Positions 23,222-32,796 of a stretch of 64,000 nt of DNA are shown here, piece after piece. How positions within the stretch are numbered: position 1 is the stretch's first letter; every line of letters begins with the position of its first letter. The notes under the pieces are model-generated. The model was not told the DNA's origin. It did not search any database and saw only the letters and a list, made by a program, of their open reading frames with translations. This DNA comes from Arthrinium phaeospermum (Eukaryota > Ascomycota > Sordariomycetes > Amphisphaeriales > Apiosporaceae): contig QYRS01000008.1 of NCBI GenBank assembly GCA_006503535.1, positions 1,302,001 through 1,366,000 of the forward strand, given 5' to 3'. The translations under genes and the position numbers were made by a program.

Positions 23222-26200
23222 TCAAGCGTACCAATGCCCCCGGATGGGTGGCTTGACACCATCCTCCTCGACCCCGAAGCCAAGATGCCCGACCGGTTCC
23301 GGGGCGCGGCCAGGACGCGTTATGTTATAATTCTGCTGCTCTTCGTACCACTCGGGCGGCATCGCGATGAGCCCCCAGCGTATTCTGCTCCGGCTTAGCT
23401 GCGCAAACTGCTCGATGCTCCCTACGGGCCCGTAATGGTGCCTGTAGGCTTCGTAAGACTCGCTGTCGCTGCGGTTCACGAGGGTCTTTTCCGATCCTTT
23501 CTGATCTGCCAGGGCCTGCATCTCCAGATCGCTGCCGTCCGTGACCAGACTCCCACCGAGCCCGTCTGCCTCGCCATCGTCCATGCTTGATCCCTTGAGT
23601 GACGAATAGGCGCCTCCCATTGGCAACAACTTGGACGTGGAGGACTTCCTCGAGGACGACAACCCTGGGTGGTGGCTGGAGCTTGGGTTTCCAGCCATCG
23701 TCAGGGCCGATGCGTGGCAGGAAGCCGAGATGGCAAGAGAGTTGCTCCCGACGTTGACCATGCCGATCGGCAGCCTCTGGAAGGAGAGGAAGACGGGAAT
23801 GGTGATCAAAACGCACACGACGCAAAGCAAGGTCAGGAGGGAATACGTACTCCAGCCCACTGCCACGGCTGTGTTGGGTGGGAGCACGCCGTTAACATCC
23901 CCAGACGGGAAGTGATCGGTGCCGAAATAGCCTATCGCAAATATCATCCATTAGTGGTTAGTTACGAGAGTATTTCGATCACGACTGAACACTAAACTGC
24001 GGCGGAGGTTATGGGAAGGGGGCAATAGGAACTGCACTTACCACCCTCGGATATAAAAAGGTAAAGAGTGTTGGACAGCATCCAGTGTAGGAATATGCTG
24101 ACGATTATCAGCGGGATACTATATTTGTACGGAAGCTGAAGTCTGTATGTCGAATACTGCAAGCCCCTTTATCATCATGTTAGCACCCACGATCAAGCCC
24201 CACCCTACAGGAAGGAGAGTGAACAAATAGGGGTTAGCCACTAACTTGGGATCGGTGACCCGTAAAGGGCGGTACTCATTGGCAAAGTGAAACCACTCCC
24301 GCGCCATCTGCAGTCTTGTAAATAATGAATTGTAGGCGAGATAAAAGAACGACAACAACAGCTGCGGACTATTGGCCGCCAAGACACCCTGCGTAAAGGT
24401 AAACTTGGTATGAGCGAACGCATTGCGGTCGCCTTCCAGGAACGAACCGTTGCTAGAGAGTTCTAAGCGTCAGTCTACTCTTCTTCATGAGTATAGGTGA
24501 GAAGAGAGATGTACATTCCGACCTCACCACCAGATGTGTGCAATAATGTAGCCATGATGGCGATGCCGATGGCGAAGAGGACGTAGCTTGTCGCCCAAAC
24601 AGACCAGGGCACGACCGACCACCGACGGTGCTGAAGCGCGCGCCATTGTCTCGGCCCCTTGAACCGCTTGTGCGCCTGTTCCTCTTCCCGACGCACGTCT
24701 CGCTGGCCTAGTAGGCACCGCCGCGCCGTGACGGGATCCGGACGACACAGGAACGACTGGACGGCATCGCCCGTGGTGACCAGAGGCTCGTGATTCCGGC
24801 CCCCGAGGATACAAGTGACAGTCACAGCCGCGGTCGTCTTGATGAGTATGCACACAGAGACGGCCAGCAGCAGTGTGGTGGAAACCCCGACATGGCATAT
24901 CCTCTCGACCGGCTCCGCCAGGCAGTATTCGACCGTCAGGTCTCCATCTCCGAGCAAGCCACTCCGATAAGTGTTGTTGAGGGGATTGTAGTCGTTGAGG
25001 CTTGGATGATAGCCAGAAAATGGATCGCGCAGATCATAGTCTTGGAAAGAATACTCGATACCGCGGAAGAATTTATAGGCCCATGTATACCCCTCGCGCC
25101 ACTCGGGGAGAGCTTGTGCAAACTCGCCTGCGAAGTTTGATGACAGGGCTCGAGTGCAGGTATTACCTGTCGTGTTTCAGCGTTAGCCTTACGCTTTTGA
25201 GAAATCATCAAGTGTTTTTCCCAGGGCAGAAGTACTAGAGTTGAAACTACTCTAGGCAAGTCTGTATCCAGCTGTCTATATCTCTTCCCAGGGACACCCT
25301 GCAAATGAAGAAACAGCCCGGCGCTGACTTACCACACTCAACTGGTGTATCTCCCGCACCATGCGCGAACTGAGCACATTGCGTCGCATACCACAAAGAA
25401 TTGGGCTCGTCGGCCGGCACCATTCGATCCCAGAACTCGGCCTGGTCGTCCTTCAGTTGCCAGACCTCGTTGCGCCTCCATCCCCCAGGCTTTCCGACCA
25501 CGACGACCACGTCGCGGTAATTCCGCAGCCCATCGCAGTATAGATATGTGTTGTAGCACTCCTCGGGGCTGATCCGGACCCAGTTCGACGCGGAAGCGGC
25601 GGTCGCGGTGATGTTCCTCACGGCTGGGGCGTCGGGCTGCAGGTATTCGGATATGTTTTGATTAAAGCCGTAATGGGTAAACGAAGACCCTTGGATGTCT
25701 GCGTTCTCGTTTGTTGCGTACCCCAGCTTATCTTCTCCCCCGGCAGCCAATAGGCTGATTTAATTCTCCCATGTTAGCATTGTTCTTATAAAGCCGATCC
25801 TGACGAAATAAACTATAACCGGAAGAAACTCAAGTCCGCAATCGTACCTAGCCCCTGGCGCATAATGTTTCCCGCCGTTCGCGAACTCCTCACTGGCGAT
25901 GGTCAAGTGAAAGTCCGAGGCCCGCTGGTCAGTCTGGAACACAGCCGAGTTGAAGAGCAAGTGAATCGGCACCGAACTCAGCAACAAAACAACCCAACAC
26001 CACGTCTTGAAGCGGCCGACGTGAAACGCGTTGCGGACGCTGGGGACGCCGATGCCGAGGAACGTGCCCCTCCGGTGCGCCCTGTCGACCTCGCGGCGCG
26101 ACGGCGCGTTGAGCACCTGCATGAAGAAGCTGGAAGAGGCCAGCGCCGCCGTCGACACCACGTTGATGACCAGGTGGAGGGCCAGGTTGACGCGGGCGGC

Positions 26201-26395
26201 GCCGCTGCCGTCCCCGGCGCAGGTGCCCGCGTAGAACATGTGCGTCTTGAGCGCGCCGTGGGTGTGCTTGAAGGCGCCGATCGTGCAGCCGAGCAGCGTG
26301 ACCGACGTGGCCGCGAGGATCGTGCAGTTCACGTGGGCGGCCTGCCGCCAGCCCGTGGCGCTGCTGAAACGCAGGCCGAGTCGGTTCATGTCCAT
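23222..26395 (-). CDS. DUF6536-type polytopic membrane protein
   Basis: Six exons, 26395-25848, 25754-25333, 25166-24515, 24452-24246, 24166-24042 and 23931-23222, give 887 residues with consistent phases. The N-terminal 185 residues (GWRQAAHVNCTIL..., then VPSVRNAFHVGRFKTWCW) match the DUF6536 pattern, with three helices and a Cys-containing loop. ECGNTCTRALSSNF, SIFLHWMLSNTLYLF and SEGGYFGTDHF are later conserved-looking blocks. About eight helices are present in total, with a large luminal region between the third and fourth. The C-terminal 200 residues are a Ser/Gly-rich cytoplasmic tail. The exon 3/4 join uses a weak GTACAT donor because the stronger GTGAGG nearby breaks frame. The exon 4/5 join uses an AAAG acceptor because it gives DPKGLQYSTYRLQLPY. 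Both need transcript data. The function is unknown. Confidence 0.82.
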
Positions 26396-27631
26396 CGTGT
26401 AAGAGCCTCTTCAAACCGGCGGCGAAGACTATATGGGCAATACCCTTTCAGGCGAAACATATGTCGCACGCCCAAGAGAACGGGAAACAGGAAGAAAGAA
26501 GACCAACGTGATATCATTTTGCATCCTATGGGGTTCGTGAGGTTGGCTTGCTGTGCCGCACCCATAGGAGGGACTTACTTTCAAGGATCCATCCAACCCT
26601 TGCTTCAGGTGCTGATCTGCGCCAGCAAGGGGGTCTAAATACAATAAAATTGCAGGGCAAACAGCACAACCACAAGATCGCGATGCAGTCGATTAACGTT
26701 ACTTGTGGGCAACTGGATAGCAAACCCCTATAAGGGAAATCAAAGACTCGGCAGCTAAGATGATCAGCACTGATTGGGTATCGCGAAGGATTCACTTGTA
26801 ATACCTGAAGTATACAAGTTCACCCTGACATCGCTGTCCAAGAAAAAGACCGACTATCTATATTATAATCAATCTGTAAACTGATGAGGACCGGAGAACA
26901 TACTTAAGAAAGCAAAGAAGAAATTATATCTGCGACAAGACGTAGTAGTAGCTGTTGCTGGCTTCATCATGGCTACGAGGTTTTCTGGCAAGATCCTCCT
27001 ATCAAGTCGCATTGGTTGAGTGAATGCTGATATATAATTGAGTTTGGCACCTGGCGCTCCTCTCCAGCCTGCGCTCGCTCAATACTTCAATCATTGGAGA
27101 TATAGACGCATATCTCTTTTGTATCACGAATTGTGATGAGTCCAAGGCCAATAGTAGTCTTTCCGCTTCTGGACGGCCGACCAATGAAAAGAAACTGGAC
27201 GATGAGAACTAATAAGAGCCGACCCTTTCCTGCTTACCTGCGCAGCAATGGAAACAGCCGGCGGTGATTGGCCGTAGATGCACATGCACCAACAAAAACA
27301 TCGTGAGTCAGAGTGGGACATGAACCCCCCCAAAAAGGCCTGGGGATAGGTATCCATCCCCGCTGCGGGCCTTCTCCCTGCAAAGCATCAATTGAACGGC
27401 GGGGCCCTGCCAACACCCCTCCTCCGGCTCCGGTGATCGGGATTCTGGGGAAAGTTGCGACCCGGCCTGGCCATCGCTTAGCCGAGCTTATCAGGCAGGG
27501 CAGATAGTCACACTTCGGATAGCCGTGCACGCCGTATTGTGTCATATGCATAAGTGAACTTTGAACATAGCTTCTCTCTCCTAAAACTTTACTAGTATAA
27601 GTACTTCATATATCAATCATCAAAGTCTCTC
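26396..27631. other. intergenic region between divergent genes
   Basis: About 1.2 kb of AT-richer sequence between the DUF6536 gene and the CMD-family gene presumably holds both promoters. No gene is supported. Confidence 0.5.
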
Positions 27632-28440
27632 ATGCCACCCCGCCTCCCCCAGCGCTCATTCCCACTCCTAACCAGAATCCTAGCCTCATCATCACCATCA
27701 CCACCACGCCCATTCATATACCCCCTTTCCCCTAAAACCTCCCACCCCCTCTCCACCACCCCAACCCCCAAAATGCGCATCCCCTACACCACCGACCCCC
27801 CGCCCCCGGGCACGAGCGAAGAAGACGCCCAAGTCTACGAGCGCGTCCGCGCCCGCCGCGCCCCCCGGCCCCTGCAGCCCCTGGACCTCGCCCTCCTGCA
27901 CGCGCCCCCCGTCGCCGACGGCTGGAACTCCTTCCTCGGCGCCGTCCGCACCCGCACCACCCTCCCCGCCGCCGTGCGCGAGCTGGCCATCTCGCGCGTC
28001 GCCGTCGTCAACGGCGCCTGGTACGAGTGGGCCCACCACGCGCCCCTGGCCGCCGAGGCGGGCATCTCCCAACGGGCCCTGGACGAGATCGTCAAGGGCC
28101 GCCCGGGCGATCTGGCCGACGATAACCTGGTCACCCCCGAGGAGCGCGAGGCCGTCGGATTGGGCGACGCCGAGTGGGCGGTCCTCCGGGTCACGGACGA
28201 GATGACGCGGCACGTCCGGGTCCGCGACGAGACCTTCGCCGAGCTGCGGAAGCACTACAACGAGCGCGAGGTCGTTGAGGTGGTGGCCACGGTCAGCGCG
28301 TACAACTGCGTCAGCCGCTTCTTGGTTGCGCTGGATGGTAAGTCCGGAACTTTCAAAACCCCTTTGTGACTGGTTTGCTAACTATCGCACTTCAAGTTGG
28401 CGAGAAGAACGGAACGGGACCGGACGACGCTCACCACTGA
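27632..28440 (+). CDS. carboxymuconolactone decarboxylase / AhpD-fold protein
   Basis: There are two exons, 27632-28337 and 28397-28440; the GTAAGT..CAAG intron joins ALD to VGEKNGTGPDDAHH, giving 249 residues. The CMD/AhpD helical core is clear (LRTR-like VRTRTTLPAAVRELAISRVAVVNGAWYEW at about 105-133, then AHHAPLAAEAG). In AhpD the active site is a CxxC; here those cysteines are absent and Tyr-Glu-Trp-x-x-His takes their place, as in gamma-carboxymuconolactone decarboxylases and many uncharacterised fungal relatives. The substrate is unknown. Family similarity seems to begin at the internal Met48 (27773, aaaATGCG). The 47 residues before it are Arg/Ser/Pro-rich without acidic residues and could be a mitochondrial presequence, so two start sites are possible. 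Confidence 0.88.
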
Positions 28441-28938
28441 AGGTCCAGTTCTGGTTGAGAAAATTGTACAGACACAGAGTCACCGAAATAAAGTATCGCA
28501 CATGTATTGTCCATAACATACTAATTGTATATAAATAGTATACTGTATATGGTTTGTGCATCTATATACTGCTTCCAAAATCTTTGCGACTCCTTCGTAC
28601 CAATTCCACCACATGACTGTGTGATACATGAATACTCCGCACCTCCTTTGCAACTGAATGGTGATGTGTGTCAAGGGCAATGCTGTGTTGTGGCGGTGAT
28701 GGTGAGGGTCAGGGCAGGGGGAAGTGTGGATGCGATAAAAAAGGGTGTATAAGGGGGTATCTAAATTTCGATAAAGAAGCGAAAAACAGCTGCCCCAAAG
28801 TAGGACCGGTCTGTTGTAACGTGAATGCATAATCTAAGATGCAAATGATGTGATAATAGGGAATATCGTTGAGTACGGTTCATGGTTCATGTCGTTAGTT
28901 CTCATCTTTCGTCGTGAATTTTGGGTTTTTTGTCATCA
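28441..28938. other. convergent 3' intergenic region
   Basis: About 500 nt of AT-rich sequence between two convergent genes. Nothing recognisable. Confidence 0.5.
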
Positions 28939-29808
28939 TCAGGGATTTTGCGTAATGGTGGTGTATTCCGGGGTTCTCGGAAGATATCGTCGTGCGCTTG
29001 GCGATGACGGGGGTGTCTTGTCAAACAGGGACGGCGGTGTCTTTTCAAAAAGAGATGGCATACTTGTAGTAGGAGTTGGAGGCGGCGTGCGCATGGCCAT
29101 GGCGTGGGCGCTCTCGACAGACGCGTGCCTTCGCTTCAGCAGCGGCGACTTCTGCAGCTCCTGTACGACACCGAGCCATCCTGCCCGGTGAGGCGGCGTG
29201 GTCTTCTCCGTGTGCCCTATGGCTGACGTGGTGAGTCGCCTCAGCGGCGGCGCCCTCTTGATGTCTTCGTTGATGTTCTCGAGCATGCCCTTCGGAATGG
29301 CGGGGGCCGACCTCGGCTGTTCCCGCATCATGGCGGCCGTCCTCTCTAGGTTGCGGGCGAGGGTTTTCTCGGCGGTCTTCTCGCGCTCTCCAGCCGCCGT
29401 GGAGATGACGCCCATGTAGACGACGAGGAAGCGCATGCGCAAGAGGTCCAGCCTGCGCACACGTTCCTCCAGCTCGGTGCGGTGCCCCGCCCACAGGATG
29501 CGGGCAGTCATCTTGAGCGTCACGCCGTCCTCCTTGACCAGCAGCTTGTTCAGGTCTTCGCGTAGATCGTCGCCACCCCTCTGGATCTCGCGGAGCAGGC
29601 GACCCAGGCGCATCTTGTCTTCGAGCCGTGGCACGCTGGCCACATCTCGGTCGTAACTCTCATTCTCCTGGATGGAGAAATCAACAGCGTCAATGAAGGT
29701 GGCGACCTCGCGCGGCGCCACAATGTAGGCGCGCGAGTAGCTCACGACAGTCTGCGCGCCAACAACTAGGATGCAAGTCCATACGAGAGTTGAGGGTGAG
29801 CCGGTCAT
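28939..29808 (-). CDS. hypothetical protein with N-terminal membrane anchor
   Basis: A single exon encodes 289 residues that I do not recognise. A hydrophobic helix at about 7-30 (LVWTCILVVGAQTVVSY) is followed by a helical, charged region with heptad-like spacing (EDKMRLGRLLREI, LREDLNKLLV, ELEERVRRLDLLRMRF). A second weak hydrophobic stretch (LVVYMGVISTAAG) and another Arg/Glu-rich helix follow. The C-terminal third is disordered and carries the near-repeats SLFEKTPPS and SLFDKTPPS with many Ser/Thr-Pro sites, possible kinase targets. The frame is open over its whole length with consistent third-position bias, unlike the overlapping frames. Confidence 0.72.
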   Translation of the reverse strand: MTGSPSTLVWTCILVVGAQTVVSYSRAYIVAPREVATFIDAVDFSIQENESYDRDVASVPRLEDKMRLGRLLREIQRGGDDLREDLNKLLVKEDGVTLKMTARILWAGHRTELEERVRRLDLLRMRFLVVYMGVISTAAGEREKTAEKTLARNLERTAAMMREQPRSAPAIPKGMLENINEDIKRAPPLRRLTTSAIGHTEKTTPPHRAGWLGVVQELQKSPLLKRRHASVESAHAMAMRTPPPTPTTSMPSLFEKTPPSLFDKTPPSSPSARRYLPRTPEYTTITQNP

Positions 29809-31183
29809 TGTGCCGAACGAGTTTCGCCTTTGGGTCTACCAGCTCATGATGCGGTGGGAGGGGTGGGTGGTGTAAGGTGGTGAAGGAGGAAATTCAGTTG
29901 TGTGCGCGCGGAGCAAAGAAATCAAGTATACCACCATACCTACTGGGTTAGAGACTTAGGCAGGGCGATGGAGAGGGGGAGGGGACGGCCGCTGGGAGTG
30001 GATGACGTTCCTTCTTTGTAGGTACTCGAACTCCGAGGGCTGGGATTTGATGTGTGTCGGCCAAAAAAGAAGGAAGTACTCCCCTCCACCGCCAAGGTTA
30101 CGGGTGGTAAAATCGCGATTTAGCGGGTAGGCGTGGTATCGTGCCCCGAACGACCCGATGGCGGCTAGGATGGTGAACCCCCCCTCTTCTACCTGCTTCT
30201 CCCACCTTAGCCAGTAGTAGCTGCATCCTCGTGCATGCTTCTGCCATGCCTTTTCCAATGTTCCATGTCCTTCCCCTCACTCCCTCACCTTACCCTCAGC
30301 TCATAATGCCTGCCCACACTGGCGAGTGGGTGACCTGACCGAGACCAAGTTTTGAAATTTTCTTTCTCATTTGCGACCTGCATATCTGCCTCGCGAATAC
30401 GGAACATGGCCGTCGATCATCGTTGGTTGTGTTGCAATACTCTGTGTCATCGACTTGCCAAAATGTGTGCCGGCATCCAGTCACACACCCTTTGCCGCCA
30501 GCCCTAGACCGCGTCACATGGCCTTGATAACTTGTTTGCTTGCCTGTTTAGTGTAGTACTTAGCCAGCCGCAAGGCGCCTTTGTCTTGTTGGTTCCTGAG
30601 CGGTGAGTTTCGCAAATTGTTGAGCCGGCGCAGAAACGCAGAAACCCGGGCGAACACGCGAATGCGACGGCACATATATATGTAGACACGAAGAAAGGAC
30701 GGAGATTGCGAATGCGACTCGTGCTCCATGTTTTCGAGAATTTAAACACAGACCGACTTTCAAATCGGTTTGCCGTCATTCAATTGATTGATCGTCTTTC
30801 CCCGTGCCCCTCCCCCATCCTCCCCAATGTTCTTGAGGAGCGTTAAAATGGATAGGTGGCTGAGTAATGCGGTCACTGCATGAGCCACTAGGCCTAGTTA
30901 CATGTTACTCCAATACATAATCATCGTACCTGCAGAACTGCATGTGGCTTTATGGATCTTGTTAGCGCTCAACCCCCGTATAAGTGAACTCAACCTCGTT
31001 AGAACCCGAGCAACACCAGTTGCGGTCGTCTGTCATTCCCCATGGGCCTCTAGACCTTGCCGGCGACCCAGCACGCCAGCTCGACCATCGTGTCACGATG
31101 GGCGGCTTTGGTGTCCTAGTCCCACCAGTCGACAGACGTACTTGAACCGGTCGCCCACTGCGGCGTTCTCGGGGAGCCTTGGT
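29809..31183. other. gene-free stretch
   Basis: This holds short overlapping frames on both strands, none convincing. The sequence next to 29808 is the presumed promoter of the minus-strand gene. No RNA gene was recognised. Confidence 0.5.
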
Positions 31184-31564
31184 CTAGCTCGTGCCGCTCT
31201 GGACGCGGCGGGGTGACGCGGTCCAGGACTCAATAGGCAGCAGGCTTGCAAAGCGGTCGCTGCAGGGCGCGCCCTCCTCGGCGCCAACGTAGACGGGTTG
31301 GTTTGGTCCTTCCAGCATGCCCCGACCGGTGCCGAAGCCGTCGTCAGGACCGCACCACTTCCACTTGTTTTCTGCAGCGCTGTCGCTGCCACGAAGAAGC
31401 TGGTATAGCCGTATACCCTCGCGCTGGTCGTCACAGGTGTCCGTCTCGAACCGCTGCTGCCCACCTTCCGCATCGGCTGGCGCGACCTCCCCATGATAGG
31501 TCACCTTAAAACCGAGATCGATGACGGCTCCATACGTCCATTCGGTGGGGCAAGCAATATCCAT
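31184..31564 (-). CDS. unrecognised small ORF, possibly the 3' part of a decayed gene
   Basis: From ATG at 31564 this frame encodes 126 residues (MDIACPTEWTYGAVIDLGF..., SLLPIESWTASPRRV) with coding-like third positions, four cysteines and several Trp. It extends upstream without a stop to 31753 through AT-rich sequence that looks more like leader or intron. I do not recognise the family. Further upstream on the same strand a coding-like frame is broken by three stops (see the pseudogene entry), so this may be its last exon rather than an independent gene. Beyond the stop at 31184 another frame again looks protein-like (LPENAAVGDRFKYV), consistent with a frameshift or a missed intron. Confidence 0.35.
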   Translation of the reverse strand: MDIACPTEWTYGAVIDLGFKVTYHGEVAPADAEGGQQRFETDTCDDQREGIRLYQLLRGSDSAAENKWKWCGPDDGFGTGRGMLEGPNQPVYVGAEEGAPCSDRFASLLPIESWTASPRRVQSGTS

Positions 31565-31739
31565 GCTGAGGATCGGGGACCCAGCACGGTGTCGCGTTCG
31601 AGTTCGCGCGTAAGTTAACCTAGCTCGTTGTATGCACGCAGTATTGTAAAAGAAAGTAGCAAAAGAAAAGAATACAAAAACAATAAGAGGAATCGAAAGG
31701 AATAAATCGGAACTTAGATCACTAGCAGACGAGGAAAAG

Positions 31740-32190
31740 AAACGAAACCCCATACTTCATCTCCGACAGCTGTCTGGGCAACGGTGAAGGCGGCGGGTTC
31801 CCCCAACGTTCTTCTTCCTCGCGGCAGCTTGTTCTTCCCGATAGTGTGCTGGGATTCCAGCACTTCGTCTTAGTGGTTCGCCAGGCTGCCCAGTGTCCAC
31901 AGAGCCATCTCGGCCCCAGGTCAGAGCAGCACGTAACGCCTGCCGGCCGCGAGACGCCGTTGGTAATTGCCGGTCAGGGTCACTATCATGGCGACACCGT
32001 CTCCCGGCGGCAGCATGTTTTTGAGATCATCGGCGTAGTCGTGCATGAGCCGAGTGTCGGATCTCGGCGGTGTTGTCGGGGCGGAGCTGTTCAGGGGCTC
32101 GACTGCCTCTCTCGGGGCTATATTCCGTTACGCGGAGTCGAATAAGCTGTGCGTTGAGAAGCGCATCAGGACAGGGACCCTAATTAAAAA
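31740..32190 (-). pseudogene. coding-like frame interrupted by three stops
   Basis: Read on the minus strand in one frame, this segment gives protein-like text such as MRFSTHSLFDSA, LMHDYADDLKNMLPPGDG, VAMIVTLTGNYQRRLAAG and TLGEPAAFTVAQTAVGDEV. In-frame TAA, TGA and TAA codons interrupt it. Each stop could arise from CAA or CGA by a single C-to-T change, as expected of decay (including RIP in ascomycetes at CpA), but that is inference. The plus strand is also partly open here, so composition could mislead. No family was recognised. Confidence 0.3.
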
Positions 32191-32796
32191 TGAATGGCTT
32201 GCCTTTTCCTGGGTCCGCCGGTCTCCATAGAGTGAAGTACAGAGAGTAAGGTCTGGTGAGGGTCAGTTTCCCAAGTTAGAAGTCTACGAGCGTGTTTGTA
32301 GATATTTGCTCATAGGTGATGACTGGCTACAAAAGTATCATCCTAACAGCTTCGCATTGTTGACCGACAGGCAACGAAGTTCGACCAAGGCGTCTTATTG
32401 AGCCGACCTGGAAATGTGTAACCAACCATCGCCCTCTGCAATGACGATGGACCAGGCGAGTTCCGGGAGTAGAGCTCGTACGTGCTGTGCCGCACTTGAA
32501 GGTGGGACATCCAGGTGAAAGCTCCCGATAATGTGCCACGAGAAGCTCGCTGTCATTTTATATCTACTTTACGTCGGGAGCAATTTCTCAAACTCAATGG
32601 GTTATACTTGACAATTTATAGACTTCAGCTTCGTTGTTTATTTTTATTTACATCTACTTGTAATGCTTTTATATTGAGCCCCCGTTGTGTAAACCATAAA
32701 ACATAATCGGATTTTTCGACGCCCTCAAGACAACAGAAGCTGGCTCGTATATCTCTACATCATGCACATCATCACTCAAAATCGACATTCCCTACC

